A stretch of DNA of 64,000 bases from Actinomycetota bacterium (GTDB taxonomy: Bacteria > Actinomycetota > Actinomycetes > Nanopelagicales > Nanopelagicaceae). The DNA lies in the NCBI GenBank assembly GCA_010024385.1, contig RGHD01000001.1:1-64000 (forward strand), given 5' to 3'. The translations under genes and the position numbers were made by a program. Below are positions 1-10,738 of this stretch, in pieces (the first letter of the stretch is position 1; each line of letters opens with the position of its first letter). The notes under the pieces were generated by a model. It was not told the origin of the DNA. It did not search any database and worked only from the letters and a program-made list of their open reading frames with translations.

Positions 1-322
1 GTCCTCTTGCGAGGGATCACCATCCATCTAGATCTGTAATTACTTACAGATTCAAGCAACCTACCCGTTGACTCGAGCGAGCAGCTCTCAAGCGCCAACT
101 GCATGGTCTTGCTCCAAGTGGGGTTTACATAGCTAACTGCATTGCTGCAATTACTGGTGGTCTCTTACACCGCCGTTTCACCCTTACCAACTTTCGTTGG
201 CGGTTTGCTTTCTGTTGCACTAATCCCGCGGATTGCTCCGGGTGGGCGTTACCCACCACTTTGCTCTTTGGAGTCCGGACTTTCCTCGGTACTTTCGTAA
301 CGCGGTGATCCGGGCGACTCTT
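1..322 (-). ncRNA. rnpB: RNase P RNA (bacterial type A), 3' end cut by window start
   Basis: Reverse complement reads GAGTCGCCCGGATCACCGCG...GAGGAAAGTCCGGACTCC...GGGTGAAACGGCGGTGTAAGAGACCACCAG, the conserved RNase P RNA core. Confidence 0.92.
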
Positions 323-389
323 CAGCCTTAAGGATACTTGCATTATTGCTCTTCTTGTAATCCCATTAAAAATAGGCCACAGTTCACGG

Positions 390-1970
390 ATGCAAACGGG
401 CCGAAGCGTTGTTTATGCCAAAAATGGCGGAGCTGCTGCAAGCCAGCCATTGGCAGTCAGCGCTGCGATTTCAATTCTAAAACAAGGTGGAAGCTTTATT
501 GATGCTGCCATTGCACTGAGTGCGGTGATCTGTGTTGTGGAGCCAGGTGCTTCGCATTTAGGTGGGGATGCTTTCTTAGTTACTCACCATGCAATCACAA
601 AAACTAACCTTGCATTCAACGGCAGTGGTGAAGCACCACACGGTGCTACTCCTGCTGCTTATGGCACAGAGATTCCTTTGCATGGATATAAATCAGCAAC
701 TGTTCCAGGTTTAGTTTCAACTTGGTTTGAAGCCCATGAGCGTTATGGCACCATGCCGATGGCTACGTTATTGGAACAAGCCATTGATTATGCAGACAAT
801 GGTTTTCCAGCAAATACTGGCTTTGTTCGCCGCATTGCTAATCACTTAGCTACAACGCCTAATACTTCTCTCTTTAAAGATATGGGCATTGACGCCAACG
901 TCCAGGTGGGCGACTTAGTTATTCAAAAAGATCTAGCGCAATCGCTACGTGAGATTGCAGCAGGTGGCCGTAGTGCATTTTATGAAGGGCGAATTGCCCA
1001 ACAACTTATCAGCGGCTCTGATGGTTGGTTTAATGCCCAAGATCTAAAGGCACACACCACCAGAGTTCTAGATCCCCTATCAATTAAGTATCGCGATCTC
1101 ACAATTTATGGTCAGCCGCCTCCCACACAAGGAATGATCTTGATGGAGGAGCTGCTTATTCATGAACGCTTTGATGTGGCAGCAATGAGTGAAGCAGAGC
1201 GTATTCATATTGGCGTGGAATCTAAAAAGGCTGGTTTTGCTGATCGCAACGCAATTCTGGGAGATCCTGAATTTCTTGAAGTCAATGTTGAAAAGATTTT
1301 GTCGAAAGACAATATAGATAAGCGCACAGCCCAAATATCTATGGACAAAGCAGCTACAGAGATAGCCCCGGTGAGTGAAGGCAGTGATACCACCTACTTT
1401 TTAGTGGCAGATAAGGATGGCAACGCAGTTTCCTGGATTCAATCTGTTTTCCATGGCTTTGGAAGTTCATGGGTAATACCCGGAACTGGAATCATTTTAA
1501 ATAATCGATTAACTGGATTCTCTCTAGATCCTGCATCCCCCAACATTATTGAGCCAGGAAAGCGCCCAGCACACACCCTTAATGCTTTCACTGTAGTTAA
1601 TGCTGATGGAACTTTGCATTTAGTGGGAGGAACACCTGGAGCAAATATTCAGGTGCAGACCAATCTGCAGTTAATTATCAATGTCGTTGATCTGAAGATG
1701 AACGTGCAAGAAGCAACGGAAGCACCTAGATGGCAACATCTTAATGCTGCTGGGCAAAGCTCTGCTGAAGAAAATGGAAGAGGAGTCCTTGAGATTGAAA
1801 ATCGTGTGCCAACTGCAGTGTTTGATGAACTTCGTGGAAAAGGTCACGATGTGAGAGAACTTGCTGCTTGGGGTCATGGGTCATCTGTGCAATTAATGCA
1901 GGTTTTGCCTAATGCAACTTATGCATTTGGTTCAGATCCTCGTTGTGAAGGCCACGCAGCAGGTCTCTAA
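390..1970 (+). CDS. ggt: gamma-glutamyltransferase family protein
   Basis: 526 aa ORF; SDTTYFLVADKDGNAVSWIQS nucleophile region and GGTPGANIQVQTNLQLIINV C-terminal motif. Confidence 0.88.
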   Translation: MQTGRSVVYAKNGGAAASQPLAVSAAISILKQGGSFIDAAIALSAVICVVEPGASHLGGDAFLVTHHAITKTNLAFNGSGEAPHGATPAAYGTEIPLHGYKSATVPGLVSTWFEAHERYGTMPMATLLEQAIDYADNGFPANTGFVRRIANHLATTPNTSLFKDMGIDANVQVGDLVIQKDLAQSLREIAAGGRSAFYEGRIAQQLISGSDGWFNAQDLKAHTTRVLDPLSIKYRDLTIYGQPPPTQGMILMEELLIHERFDVAAMSEAERIHIGVESKKAGFADRNAILGDPEFLEVNVEKILSKDNIDKRTAQISMDKAATEIAPVSEGSDTTYFLVADKDGNAVSWIQSVFHGFGSSWVIPGTGIILNNRLTGFSLDPASPNIIEPGKRPAHTLNAFTVVNADGTLHLVGGTPGANIQVQTNLQLIINVVDLKMNVQEATEAPRWQHLNAAGQSSAEENGRGVLEIENRVPTAVFDELRGKGHDVRELAAWGHGSSVQLMQVLPNATYAFGSDPRCEGHAAGL

Positions 1971-1971
1971 G

Positions 1972-2598
1972 TTAATTGCGAAGACTTTGAGCCCATTCTT
2001 GGTATTTAGAGGATAGTTCTTTAACTGCAGCAATTTCTTCTACTTTAGAGCGCTCACCATTTTTTGCTGCATACAGATCGGCAATCGAGATATGATGATT
2101 TGGCTTAGATATAACTTCAATTGCATCGCCGGCACTTATATGACCTTCTTGAATAATACGAAGATATGTTCCAGGTTTGCCAGAGGCCATAAACTCTTTA
2201 ATCAATGTTGGTCGCTGCCAGAATCCAGCAAAAACTCGGCATGGAATACGAGGCTGTGAAACTTCAAGGATTGTTGTGCCAATCTTCCAACGCTCTCCCA
2301 CAAGTGCGCTATTCACATCAATGCCGGAAGTAGTTAGGTTTTCACCAAAGCGTCCATTAGCAATTGATTGACCCAGCTCTTTTTCCCACCAATCAGCATC
2401 TTCTCTGGCATAGGCATAGACCGCTTGGTCATATCCCCCATGGTGATTGCGATCTACAACAACATCGCCCTTGACTTCTTCATTAGCAAAATGAACAGGG
2501 CCTAGCGCTGGGCGCTTATCAATTCCAGTTTTACCTTCACTGCCAGTCCATTCACCCTCATGCACAACGCTAGTGATGTTGACTGTTAAGACTCTCAT
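1972..2598 (-). CDS. MOSC domain-containing protein (YiiM-like)
   Basis: GRFGENLTTSGIDVNSALVGERWKIG...EVSQPRIPCRVFAGF motif. Confidence 0.85.
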   Translation of the reverse strand: MRVLTVNITSVVHEGEWTGSEGKTGIDKRPALGPVHFANEEVKGDVVVDRNHHGGYDQAVYAYAREDADWWEKELGQSIANGRFGENLTTSGIDVNSALVGERWKIGTTILEVSQPRIPCRVFAGFWQRPTLIKEFMASGKPGTYLRIIQEGHISAGDAIEVISKPNHHISIADLYAAKNGERSKVEEIAAVKELSSKYQEWAQSLRN

Positions 2599-2601
2599 CT
2601 T

Positions 2602-3579
2602 CTATTTTTCTGGAAAATGACAAGCTACTTGTGATTTACCAATAGTGTGAAGTTGAGGCTCAGAAGTTATACACAGATCTTGAGCTTTCCAGCAACGGGT
2701 GCGGAAACGGCAACCTGAAGGAGGGTTAGCAGGACTTGGGACATCACCGGTAAGAACGATGCGTGAAGTCTTACGAACTCGCTCCTGCTTTGGATTAGCC
2801 AATGGCACAGCTGAAATGAGTGCCTTTGTATATGGGTGCTTTGGGTTCTCGAAGATCTCCTCGCGTGTTCCAATTTCAACAATCTTGCCCAAATACATCA
2901 CTGCAACGCGGGCTGAAATATGTGAAACAACTGAAAGATCATGAGCAACGAACAAGTAACTAAAGCCAAATTTTTCGCGCAAATCATCGAGTAGGTTAAG
3001 GATTTGAGCCTGAACTGAAACATCCAGGGCAGATACTGGTTCATCTAGCACAACCAGCTTTGGACGTGTAACTAGAGCGCGTGCGATACCAACACGTTGG
3101 CGTTGTCCACCCGAGAATTCATGTGGATAGCGATTACCGAATTCTCGTGAAAGGCCACATAGTTCAATCATTTCATCAACTGCAGGATCTGAATCATCTT
3201 TAGCTAAACCATGAACAATAAGAGGTTCAGCGACTATCTGACGAACAGTCATGCGTGGATTAAGAGATGCGTATGGATCCTGGAAAACAATCTGCATATC
3301 TTTGCGAACAGCACGAATTTCATCGCGGGGCATCGCATGAATTTCTTTACCATCAAAGTAAATTTCACCCGATGTTGGGTCCAGTAGGCGCAGAATCAAT
3401 CTGGCTGTTGTGGACTTACCACAACCTGATTCACCCACAAGACCCAGAGTTTCACCTGGTGCAATTTCAAATGAGATTCCGTCGACGGCATGAATCTGAC
3501 CAATGGTTCGCTTGAACATGCCGCGTTGAATTGGAAACTTCTTCTCCAGATTAACAACTTTTAGCAATGGCACACTCAT
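2602..3579 (-). CDS. oppF: oligopeptide/dipeptide ABC transporter ATP-binding protein
   Basis: Walker [10 protein letters not shown], signature [14 protein letters not shown], oligopeptide C-terminal Cys motif; operon context. Confidence 0.9.
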   Translation of the reverse strand: MSVPLLKVVNLEKKFPIQRGMFKRTIGQIHAVDGISFEIAPGETLGLVGESGCGKSTTARLILRLLDPTSGEIYFDGKEIHAMPRDEIRAVRKDMQIVFQDPYASLNPRMTVRQIVAEPLIVHGLAKDDSDPAVDEMIELCGLSREFGNRYPHEFSGGQRQRVGIARALVTRPKLVVLDEPVSALDVSVQAQILNLLDDLREKFGFSYLFVAHDLSVVSHISARVAVMYLGKIVEIGTREEIFENPKHPYTKALISAVPLANPKQERVRKTSRIVLTGDVPSPANPPSGCRFRTRCWKAQDLCITSEPQLHTIGKSQVACHFPEK

Positions 3580-4574
3580 TTGAGCACCTTCACAAAGTTA
3601 GGTTCTGAGACTCGGTGGCAGCGCACCATGCGATTAGCTGCATATTCTCTTAACTCTGGAACTTCTGTCTGGCACTTATCTACTGCAAACTCACAACGTG
3701 CAGCAAATGCACAACCCTTAGGTGGACGTGACATAACGGGAGGTGCACCTGGGATTGTGTAAAGGCGACCACCTTGAACTTCATCCATTTGTGGAATGGA
3801 TTTCATGAGGCCCCATGTGTAAGGCATGAGTGGGCGCTCAAATAAATCATCAACTGGAGCTTCTTCAACAATGCGGCCGCCATACATAACTGCAACGCGA
3901 TCACAGATTCCAGCAACCACACCTAAATCGTGAGTAATGAGAAGTACTGCAACATTTAACTCACGGGCAGACTTCTCTAAAATCTCTAGGATTTGTGCCT
4001 GAATAGTCACATCTAGCGCTGTTGTTGGCTCATCTGCAATCAGAAGCTCAGGATTACATGAAAGTGCCATTGCAATCATTGCTCTCTGACGCATTCCACC
4101 TGAGAATTGATGTGGGTAATCATCAACACGTTGCTTGGGATTAGGTACTCCCACTAAGTTCAGCATTTCAATTGAACGCTCTTTTGCAGCCTTTGCTGAA
4201 ATACGCTCATGCACGCGAATCATTTCAGAGATTTGGTGACCGATTGTGTAAACAGGATTAAGTGAAGTCATAGGATCTTGGAAAATCATTGAAATCTCGC
4301 TTCCGCGGATTTCGCGCAATTCACGATCAGGCGTTGTTAGAAGATCAATTCCTTTCCACAAAATACGACCCTCTGGATAAATAGCTGGTGGCTTTGGAAC
4401 TAATCCCAAAATACTCATTGCTGTCACCGATTTGCCTGAACCAGACTCACCAACAAGCCCGACAATTTCACCAGGGTTAAGCGTTAGCGATGCCCCATTA
4501 ATCGCCTTAACAACTCCATCTGAGGTATTAAAGTGAACGTGAAGATTATCGATATTAAGAAGAGGCTGACTCAC
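3576..4574 (-). CDS. oppD: oligopeptide/dipeptide ABC transporter ATP-binding protein
   Basis: [25 protein letters not shown]-terminal [12 protein letters not shown]. Confidence 0.9.
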   Translation of the reverse strand: MSQPLLNIDNLHVHFNTSDGVVKAINGASLTLNPGEIVGLVGESGSGKSVTAMSILGLVPKPPAIYPEGRILWKGIDLLTTPDRELREIRGSEISMIFQDPMTSLNPVYTIGHQISEMIRVHERISAKAAKERSIEMLNLVGVPNPKQRVDDYPHQFSGGMRQRAMIAMALSCNPELLIADEPTTALDVTIQAQILEILEKSARELNVAVLLITHDLGVVAGICDRVAVMYGGRIVEEAPVDDLFERPLMPYTWGLMKSIPQMDEVQGGRLYTIPGAPPVMSRPPKGCAFAARCEFAVDKCQTEVPELREYAANRMVRCHRVSEPNFVKVLK

Positions 4575-5446
4575 TTGACTCCTCGTAACTTAGGATCAAG
4601 GGCATCGCGTAAACCATCACCTATGAGAACAATTGAGAGAGTTAGGAGAACTAGGATTGAGCCTGGAATAAAGAATACAAAAGGCTTATCTGTTAGGTAG
4701 TTACGTGAGCTTGAAATCATCACACCAAGTGATGGAGTTGGTTCACGAAAGCCCACACCCAAGAATGCATAAACAGACTCAGAGAGAATCGCGCCTGCAA
4801 CAGAGAATGCGAGAACCACAATGATGGGTGGAATCGCATTTGGTCCGATATGGCGCAAAATGATGCGCTTGGTTGTAGCACCCGTTGCTCTAGCCGCTTC
4901 AACATAATCTAAAGATTTGACTTGCATAACAGAGGCTCGGAATAAACGCGTAGTGGAATACCAACCGGTGAAAACAAGTGCTGCCACGATGACCCAGAAA
5001 GAAGAGCCAAATACAGTGATAATTGCAAAGCCGATAAGAACGAATGGGATTACCTGCCAAGTATCAATAAAGCGGCTAATAATTGTGTCCACCCAGCCTC
5101 CGAAGTATCCGGCAATTCCACCCAAAGCAACACCAACAAAAACTGAGATCGCCGTAACAACAAGTGCGACTGTTAATGAAAGTCGAATACCAAAAGTAAC
5201 TCGAGTGAAGATATCTCGACCTAAATCATCTGTCCCTAGCCAGTGACCATTAGACCCTGGTCCAACCAAAATATCTGGCCCTAAATCATCATATTTCCAA
5301 CCGCTGATGAAAGGACCAATGATTCCAGCAAGAATCAAAAATACCAGCATAACTAAACCAACAATAGAAATTTTGTTACCAAAGAAGCGCTTTCGCACAT
5401 CTTGCCAATAGGAAAGTGATTGAGGAATTTGTTCGATCTCTGACAT
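4571..5446 (-). CDS. oppC: oligopeptide ABC transporter permease
   Basis: BPD-type permease, EAARATGATTKRIILRHIGPNAIPPI; the ATG at 5446 overlaps the oppB stop codon. Confidence 0.88.
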   Translation of the reverse strand: MSEIEQIPQSLSYWQDVRKRFFGNKISIVGLVMLVFLILAGIIGPFISGWKYDDLGPDILVGPGSNGHWLGTDDLGRDIFTRVTFGIRLSLTVALVVTAISVFVGVALGGIAGYFGGWVDTIISRFIDTWQVIPFVLIGFAIITVFGSSFWVIVAALVFTGWYSTTRLFRASVMQVKSLDYVEAARATGATTKRIILRHIGPNAIPPIIVVLAFSVAGAILSESVYAFLGVGFREPTPSLGVMISSSRNYLTDKPFVFFIPGSILVLLTLSIVLIGDGLRDALDPKLRGVK

Positions 5447-6435
5447 CAATGCACCGCCTTAGAGTCGATTTTGATGCGTGGATCAATTAGGGCATAACTT
5501 AAATCAACAATCAAATTAACCACAGCGCCAAATGAAATAACCACGATTGCAAGTCCTAGTACTACTGGTGCATCTTGCGATAGCGCAGAGTCAGCAATGG
5601 TTGAACCCATACCGGGCAATGAAAAGACTTTTTCAGTTTGAACTGCAACTCCAAAGATTGCAATCAGTGAAGTTCCATAGACCGTAACAACTGGAATGAG
5701 AGCGTTGCGCAATGCATGGTGAAACCACACTCGCCTTGCAGATAAGCCCTTAGCAAAAGCTGTACGGATGTAATCAGCACGTAAAACTTCAAGCAAAGAT
5801 GAGCGCAGCATACGCGCAATGAAAGCTGCATCAACTACTGCAACAACTAATGCAGGTAGCACAACACCTTTCCAACTATCCCCCGGAATAATGCCAGCAT
5901 GCCAAGTTGTTGGCCAGGGTTTAAAGAAATTGAGCCAATCCCAATGTAATTGGAAAGGCAGAACACCAAAGAGATATTGAGCTAATAAACCTGATACGAA
6001 GACTGGAATGCCTTGAATACCCACAGAAAATACAGTTCCAATGCGATCTCCAAGAGATCCACGCTTGATTGCACTTGTCAGACCAACAGCCAAAGCAATG
6101 ATCAATTGGAATAGCGCACCCCAGAAGAGTAGGCGAGCACTTGTTGATAAACCATCTTGCAAAATTGTATTTACGGATTTGTCATTCTTATATGAATATC
6201 CAAGATCGCCCCGGAATAAATTTCCCCAAAAGCGGAAATACTGGACATAAGTGGGCTTATCCAATCCATATTTTCTCTCTATGTTATCGAGAATCTCCTG
6301 AGGTAATGCCTTCTCACCACTTTTGAGTGAGATTGGATCTCCAGGAATAACAAAAAAGAGAGCGAACATTAAGGTAACTGCAGCCCAGACAACAATAAGA
6401 CTCTGGAGCAATCGCTTAATCGTGTAGGTAAACAT
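5446..6435 (-). CDS. oppB: oligopeptide ABC transporter permease
   Basis: BPD permease; DYIRTAFAKGLSARRVWFHHALRNALIPVVT EAA-like motif. Confidence 0.88.
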   Translation of the reverse strand: MFTYTIKRLLQSLIVVWAAVTLMFALFFVIPGDPISLKSGEKALPQEILDNIERKYGLDKPTYVQYFRFWGNLFRGDLGYSYKNDKSVNTILQDGLSTSARLLFWGALFQLIIALAVGLTSAIKRGSLGDRIGTVFSVGIQGIPVFVSGLLAQYLFGVLPFQLHWDWLNFFKPWPTTWHAGIIPGDSWKGVVLPALVVAVVDAAFIARMLRSSLLEVLRADYIRTAFAKGLSARRVWFHHALRNALIPVVTVYGTSLIAIFGVAVQTEKVFSLPGMGSTIADSALSQDAPVVLGLAIVVISFGAVVNLIVDLSYALIDPRIKIDSKAVH

Positions 6436-6479
6436 CTCTCGCTATCTTACAGGTTATTAATGCGGGGGTGTAAATCGAA

Positions 6480-6509
6480 GTGAGGGGCCCCCTTTCGAGG
6501 ACCCCTCAC
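6480..6509 (-). terminator. Hairpin between oppA and oppB (attenuator/partial terminator)
   Basis: Perfect arms GTGAGGGG (6480-6487) and CCCCTCAC (6502-6509) in the intergenic gap downstream of the oppA stop. Confidence 0.6.
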
Positions 6510-6529
6510 AACGAGGAACTACTTTTTAA

Positions 6530-8152
6530 TTAGTTCTTTACAACCTGATCGAAAACAATCATTCCAAGTGGAGTGATTGGGAATGTAGCAATGCTTGGAG
6601 CAAGCACTGTTGCAATTCCACGGTTAACGGTCTGTGTAATAACAACATCATTGCGTAGAGCTTGTACCTCAGCACGACGGTACTGGCTCTGTGCAAATGA
6701 CTTGTTAGTTGTTGAACGAGCTGAGTTAACTAATGCATCAAATGTTGCACTGTTATAACGCTCTAGATTGTCTCCACCGATTGAAGCTGAGTGAAGTAAT
6801 GGGTAGAGGAAGTTGTCAGCGATTGGATAGTCAGCGAACCAACCAGCACGAATCATCTGACCCTTACCTGAACGCATCTTTGAGAAGTATGTTCCATCAG
6901 CTGGGAATGGATCAAGCTTTGCTGGAATTCCAACTTCTTTGAGGTTAGCGATGATGATTGAAGCAACCTTGTCCCAACCAGCACCGTCGTTGTATGAAAG
7001 ACGAATTGCAGGAGGAGTTGTGTTACCCGCATCTAACCAGCGCTTGTAATCAGCCTTAGCTCCGACAAGATCGCGAGAGTTAGTAAGACCTTGACCTGAC
7101 TTATATCCAGGAAGTCCAGGTGGAAGAAGGCCTGTAGCAGGCTTACGAACACCCTGATAAATCACAGAAGAAATCTGATCGCGATCGATCGCCTTTGCAA
7201 TTGCTGAACGAAGATACTTGTTCTTTGTTCCACCAACGATTGGATCTTCCCAGTTGAATCCCCAGTAGTCAGTACCAAGAGTTGACTTAACACCCTTAGT
7301 TCCCCACTTTGTGAGAAGTTCAGTGTAACGACCTGCTGGGATTGGACCAGAATCACATTGACCTGAAGCAAATGCGTTGTATGCAGCATTTGTATCAGAG
7401 AAAATTTTTGCAGTTAGCTTTGAAAGTGTTGGTGTCTTTCCACCGTAGTTAGGGTTCGGAACAAGTACAACCTCGCCACCTGCACGCTTTGTAATTGCTG
7501 AAGCCAACATGAATGGACCGTTTCCAACTAGCTTTGTTCCATCTTCTTCAACTTTATCTGAAGCACCAACCATTGTTGTAGGAATTGGTGAGAACACTGA
7601 GTGGCCAACAATTGATGGCCAGTCTGAAGTTGGGTTTTCCATCTTTACTGTAAGTGTCATTGCCTTGTCATCTGCAACTACTGAAGATGAAGGGAAAGCA
7701 CCCTTACCTGTTGAGTATGCATTCATGCCAAGAATAAAGTCACCATGGTATGCAACTTCTGAAGCCAACTTGGAATCCATTGAACGCTTCCAGCCGTTGA
7801 CGAATGATGAAGGAAGAACTGCTTCTCCGTTAGAGAACTTCAGACCCTTCTTAAGTGTGAAGACCCAAGTCTTTGAGCCATCTGTTGTCTTCCACTTTGA
7901 AGCAACTTCACCATAAAGGTTTCCGTTTGCATCTGTATCTGTAAGACCATCAAATAACATTGTTGCAACGTTTGCACCAACAAGAGTTGATGTGAGAGCT
8001 GGATCGATGTGATCAGGCTCGCCTGCTGCAAACAATTGGCAATCGATGAACGCAGGAGCTGCAGCATGTGCTGAAACTACGGTGCCACCAACTGCAAGGC
8101 CAAGAGCAGCAAGAACTGCAACACTGCGCTTTCCTAGAGATAGAACCTTCAT
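6530..8152 (-). CDS. oppA: ABC transporter substrate-binding protein, family 5 (oligopeptide type)
   Basis: SBP_bac_5-like: GLTDTDANGNLYGEVASKWKTTDGSKTWVFTLKKGLKFSNGE; signal peptide MKVLSLGKRSVAVLAALGLAVGGTVVSAHA; start trimmed to MKVLS. Confidence 0.88.
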   Translation of the reverse strand: MKVLSLGKRSVAVLAALGLAVGGTVVSAHAAAPAFIDCQLFAAGEPDHIDPALTSTLVGANVATMLFDGLTDTDANGNLYGEVASKWKTTDGSKTWVFTLKKGLKFSNGEAVLPSSFVNGWKRSMDSKLASEVAYHGDFILGMNAYSTGKGAFPSSSVVADDKAMTLTVKMENPTSDWPSIVGHSVFSPIPTTMVGASDKVEEDGTKLVGNGPFMLASAITKRAGGEVVLVPNPNYGGKTPTLSKLTAKIFSDTNAAYNAFASGQCDSGPIPAGRYTELLTKWGTKGVKSTLGTDYWGFNWEDPIVGGTKNKYLRSAIAKAIDRDQISSVIYQGVRKPATGLLPPGLPGYKSGQGLTNSRDLVGAKADYKRWLDAGNTTPPAIRLSYNDGAGWDKVASIIIANLKEVGIPAKLDPFPADGTYFSKMRSGKGQMIRAGWFADYPIADNFLYPLLHSASIGGDNLERYNSATFDALVNSARSTTNKSFAQSQYRRAEVQALRNDVVITQTVNRGIATVLAPSIATFPITPLGMIVFDQVVKN

Positions 8153-8287
8153 GTAAACCATCCTTTAAATAACTGCCATGACGGGGGTCGCGGCATTGAA
8201 ATGAAGCCATAAAGGCTTCGAGGGTGTGCTTACTCTAGGCGAAATGCCCGAATTTCCCAAGATTCAGGCTTAGGAATAGGGCTCTGG

Positions 8288-9370
8288 CTAGCGTAAATGA
8301 GCCTGTTCATTAAGGGTTCGAAGCGCCCTCAAACCATCACTTGGCCAGACTGAAATTGTTGTAATCGAACAAGGCGAAATGTCAATGTGAAAGATTGATT
8401 CAGCAGGTGCGCCAACAACAACTTTAGCTGCAGATTTAATTGTCCCGTTGTGTGTAACAACCACAACGCGTTGTCCTGGATATTCAGCTGCAATCTGAGA
8501 GATTGCTGCATCTACACGCAGTGCAACGGAGTCATATGACTCACCCTCTGGGGGTGCAAAAGATGTTGAGCACACCCATGAGTTGTAATCTGCTGGATAG
8601 CGCTCTTTGACCTCATCTATGGACAAGCCATCCCAGATACCAAAAGAGCATTCAATCCAAGCATCTTCAAAAACGATAGGTAACCCAGTTGCTTTAGAAA
8701 TAGCTTGTGCAGTTTGAGTTGTGCGCTTGAGAGGTGAGGAAATGATTACCTCCGGATTGAGTTTGGCGATAGCTTGCGCAACTTTCTCAGCCTGACCTAA
8801 ACCAATTTCGGTTAGCTCTGGATTTAACGGACCATCTCCTGAAAACTTCTTCATAGGAGTTAAAACTGTCTCGCCATGTCTAACTAGAAAAATAGTTGTA
8901 GATTCTTCTGGGCTAAGTAAGCGCTCAGTTAAATAGTTCTGGCGCACAGAGATGATCTCTCCCCCACCACTTTGCTCATCCAATGCCTTGTTTGCCAGGC
9001 GATCTGCATGTGAGTTTTCATCACGTGGTATCCAGGTGTAGGTAACAAGAGATGCGGTGTGGGCAGAACGGGCATCACTGGCTAGTTTTCGCATATCTGC
9101 ATGCTTAATCTGCCAGCGTCCAGACATCTGTTCTACAACTAATTTGCTATCCATCTTCACATCTACAGTTGCTTGCGGATCGAGGGCATTAATGGCAGTT
9201 AAGCCAGCAATAAGTCCGCAGTATTCAGCAACATTATTTGTTGCAATACCAATGAAGTCATATAGCTCTGCAATAATTTTGCCGTTCTCAGTAATAACTG
9301 AACCATAACCAGCAGGGCCAGGGTTACCGCGTGAACCACCATCTGCAGTTAGTAAAAAATGGCGTGGCAT
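8288..9370 (-). CDS. bifunctional RNase H / histidine phosphatase (Rv2228c-like)
   Basis: N-terminal RNase HI (TADGGSRGNPGPAGYG) fused to histidine phosphatase (VRHGET). Confidence 0.92.
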   Translation of the reverse strand: MPRHFLLTADGGSRGNPGPAGYGSVITENGKIIAELYDFIGIATNNVAEYCGLIAGLTAINALDPQATVDVKMDSKLVVEQMSGRWQIKHADMRKLASDARSAHTASLVTYTWIPRDENSHADRLANKALDEQSGGGEIISVRQNYLTERLLSPEESTTIFLVRHGETVLTPMKKFSGDGPLNPELTEIGLGQAEKVAQAIAKLNPEVIISSPLKRTTQTAQAISKATGLPIVFEDAWIECSFGIWDGLSIDEVKERYPADYNSWVCSTSFAPPEGESYDSVALRVDAAISQIAAEYPGQRVVVVTHNGTIKSAAKVVVGAPAESIFHIDISPCSITTISVWPSDGLRALRTLNEQAHLR

Positions 9371-10111
9371 CTATTTCGCTCCGCGCACCAAGATGCAGCG
9401 GCACTCTTCACAGCGCACCACTTCATCGTCGGCTAGTTCAGCAATTCGCTTGAGTTCTACTGTGTTAATCGAAAGATTACATCCGGTGCAGGCTCCAGCA
9501 ACCAGTGCAGCTGCACCAATTCCATTATTTGTTGCTCTAATTTTTTCATACAAAGCTACAAATTCTCCAGAAACAGAAGCCAGAGTTTCACTTCGCTCTT
9601 TAGCGATACTTTCTAGTTCGCCATTTATCTTTGCGAGCGCATTCTCTTTACGGATATTGAGATCATTGATTTGCGCGGTGAAATCAGCTTCTTGATTTTG
9701 CAGATCTGTGATGCGGGCTTTAATTTCATCCACTCGCATCATAATCTCAAGCTCTACTTCTTCAAGTTCTGCTCGGCGGGCATTCAAAGTTCCCACTTCA
9801 TGTTGGAGTTGTTCTAACTCTTTAGGAGATGCTGAACCACCAGAGAGACGCGCTTCATCTCGAGTAATGCGTGAAACTATCTGTTCAACATCTGCCTCTG
9901 CGCGCAAGAGTTCGCGTTTAACATCATTGAGTTCAGTTTCAGCGGCAATGCGAAGATCGCGGGCGTTATGAGATTTTGTGGTGGCTGTTACTAGCTCTGC
10001 AATTTCAGGAAGAGTTGATGCGGTGTGGTTGAGCGCGGTAGTTTTCTGGTCAAAAGCTGCCACATCAATAATCTGACGTTGATCACTTGGGCTGGCTTTC
10101 ATTTGCTGCAA
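9371..10111 (-). CDS. zinc-ribbon coiled-coil protein (C4-type, Rv2229c-like)
   Basis: Long coiled coil followed by CTGCNLSIN...CEECRCILVR. Confidence 0.88.
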   Translation of the reverse strand: MQQMKASPSDQRQIIDVAAFDQKTTALNHTASTLPEIAELVTATTKSHNARDLRIAAETELNDVKRELLRAEADVEQIVSRITRDEARLSGGSASPKELEQLQHEVGTLNARRAELEEVELEIMMRVDEIKARITDLQNQEADFTAQINDLNIRKENALAKINGELESIAKERSETLASVSGEFVALYEKIRATNNGIGAAALVAGACTGCNLSINTVELKRIAELADDEVVRCEECRCILVRGAK

Positions 10112-10131
10112 TCAACCCCTTCGTAAATATC

Positions 10132-10206
10132 TGGTGGGCGCTGAGGGTTTCGAACCCCCGACATTCTCGGTGTAAACGAGACGCTCTACCACTGAGCTAA
10201 GCACCC
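10132..10206 (-). tRNA. tRNA-Val (anticodon TAC), CCA encoded
   Basis: Reverse complement GGGTGCTTAGCTCAGTGGTAGAGCGTCTCGTTTACACCGAGAATGTCGGGGGTTCGAAACCCTCAGCGCCCACCA folds as a cloverleaf. Confidence 0.95.
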
Positions 10207-10269
10207 TTGGTACTGCTATGAGTACCGGTGAATCTTACTTCACCATAGTTAAATCGCTAAATCCCGCGC

Positions 10270-10728
10270 TTAAAGCGCAGCAATTGCTGCTTTGTAATCA
10301 GCGATATTGCGAGCATCGCCAAGACCATTGACTACCTGCCAGCGCAAGATGCCTTCCTTGTCAATGACAAATGTGCCACGAGTTGAACAACCACGTGATT
10401 CATCAAAAACACCGTAAGCCTTAGCAACTGCTCCGTGTGGCCAGAAATCTGCAAGCACTGGGAATTTGTAACCCTCAGCTTCAGCAAATGCGCGCTGTGC
10501 ATACATAAAATCACAAGAGATTGCTAGCAGTTGCACATTATCGTTTTGAAAAGCAGTTAGATCATCACGTAATGCGCAGAGTTCACCCGTGCAGATACCT
10601 GAGAATGCAAAGGGATAAAAGAGTAGAACTACATTCTTTTTACCCTTAAATGATGAAAGAGAAATCATCTCACCATGTTGATTGAGAACTTCAAAATCTG
10701 GAGCAGCTTGGCCAATTGTTAGAGTCAT
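10270..10728 (-). CDS. peroxiredoxin (AhpE/BCP type)
   Basis: FYPFAFSGICTGELCALRDDL peroxidatic Cys motif. Confidence 0.9.
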   Translation of the reverse strand: MTLTIGQAAPDFEVLNQHGEMISLSSFKGKKNVVLLFYPFAFSGICTGELCALRDDLTAFQNDNVQLLAISCDFMYAQRAFAEAEGYKFPVLADFWPHGAVAKAYGVFDESRGCSTRGTFVIDKEGILRWQVVNGLGDARNIADYKAAIAAL

Positions 10729-10738
10729 AGCCGCAAAT

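Noticed and set aside
125-343. ORF 125..343 on the minus strand
   Set aside because: Lies inside the RNase P RNA; the peptide has RNA-gene-derived composition and no protein-family resemblance.
7509-7916. Plus-strand ORF of 135 aa antisense to oppA
   Set aside because: Antisense shadow ORF of a strongly supported gene. The same reasoning applies to the many antisense ORFs in atpA, atpH, prfA, metY and others.
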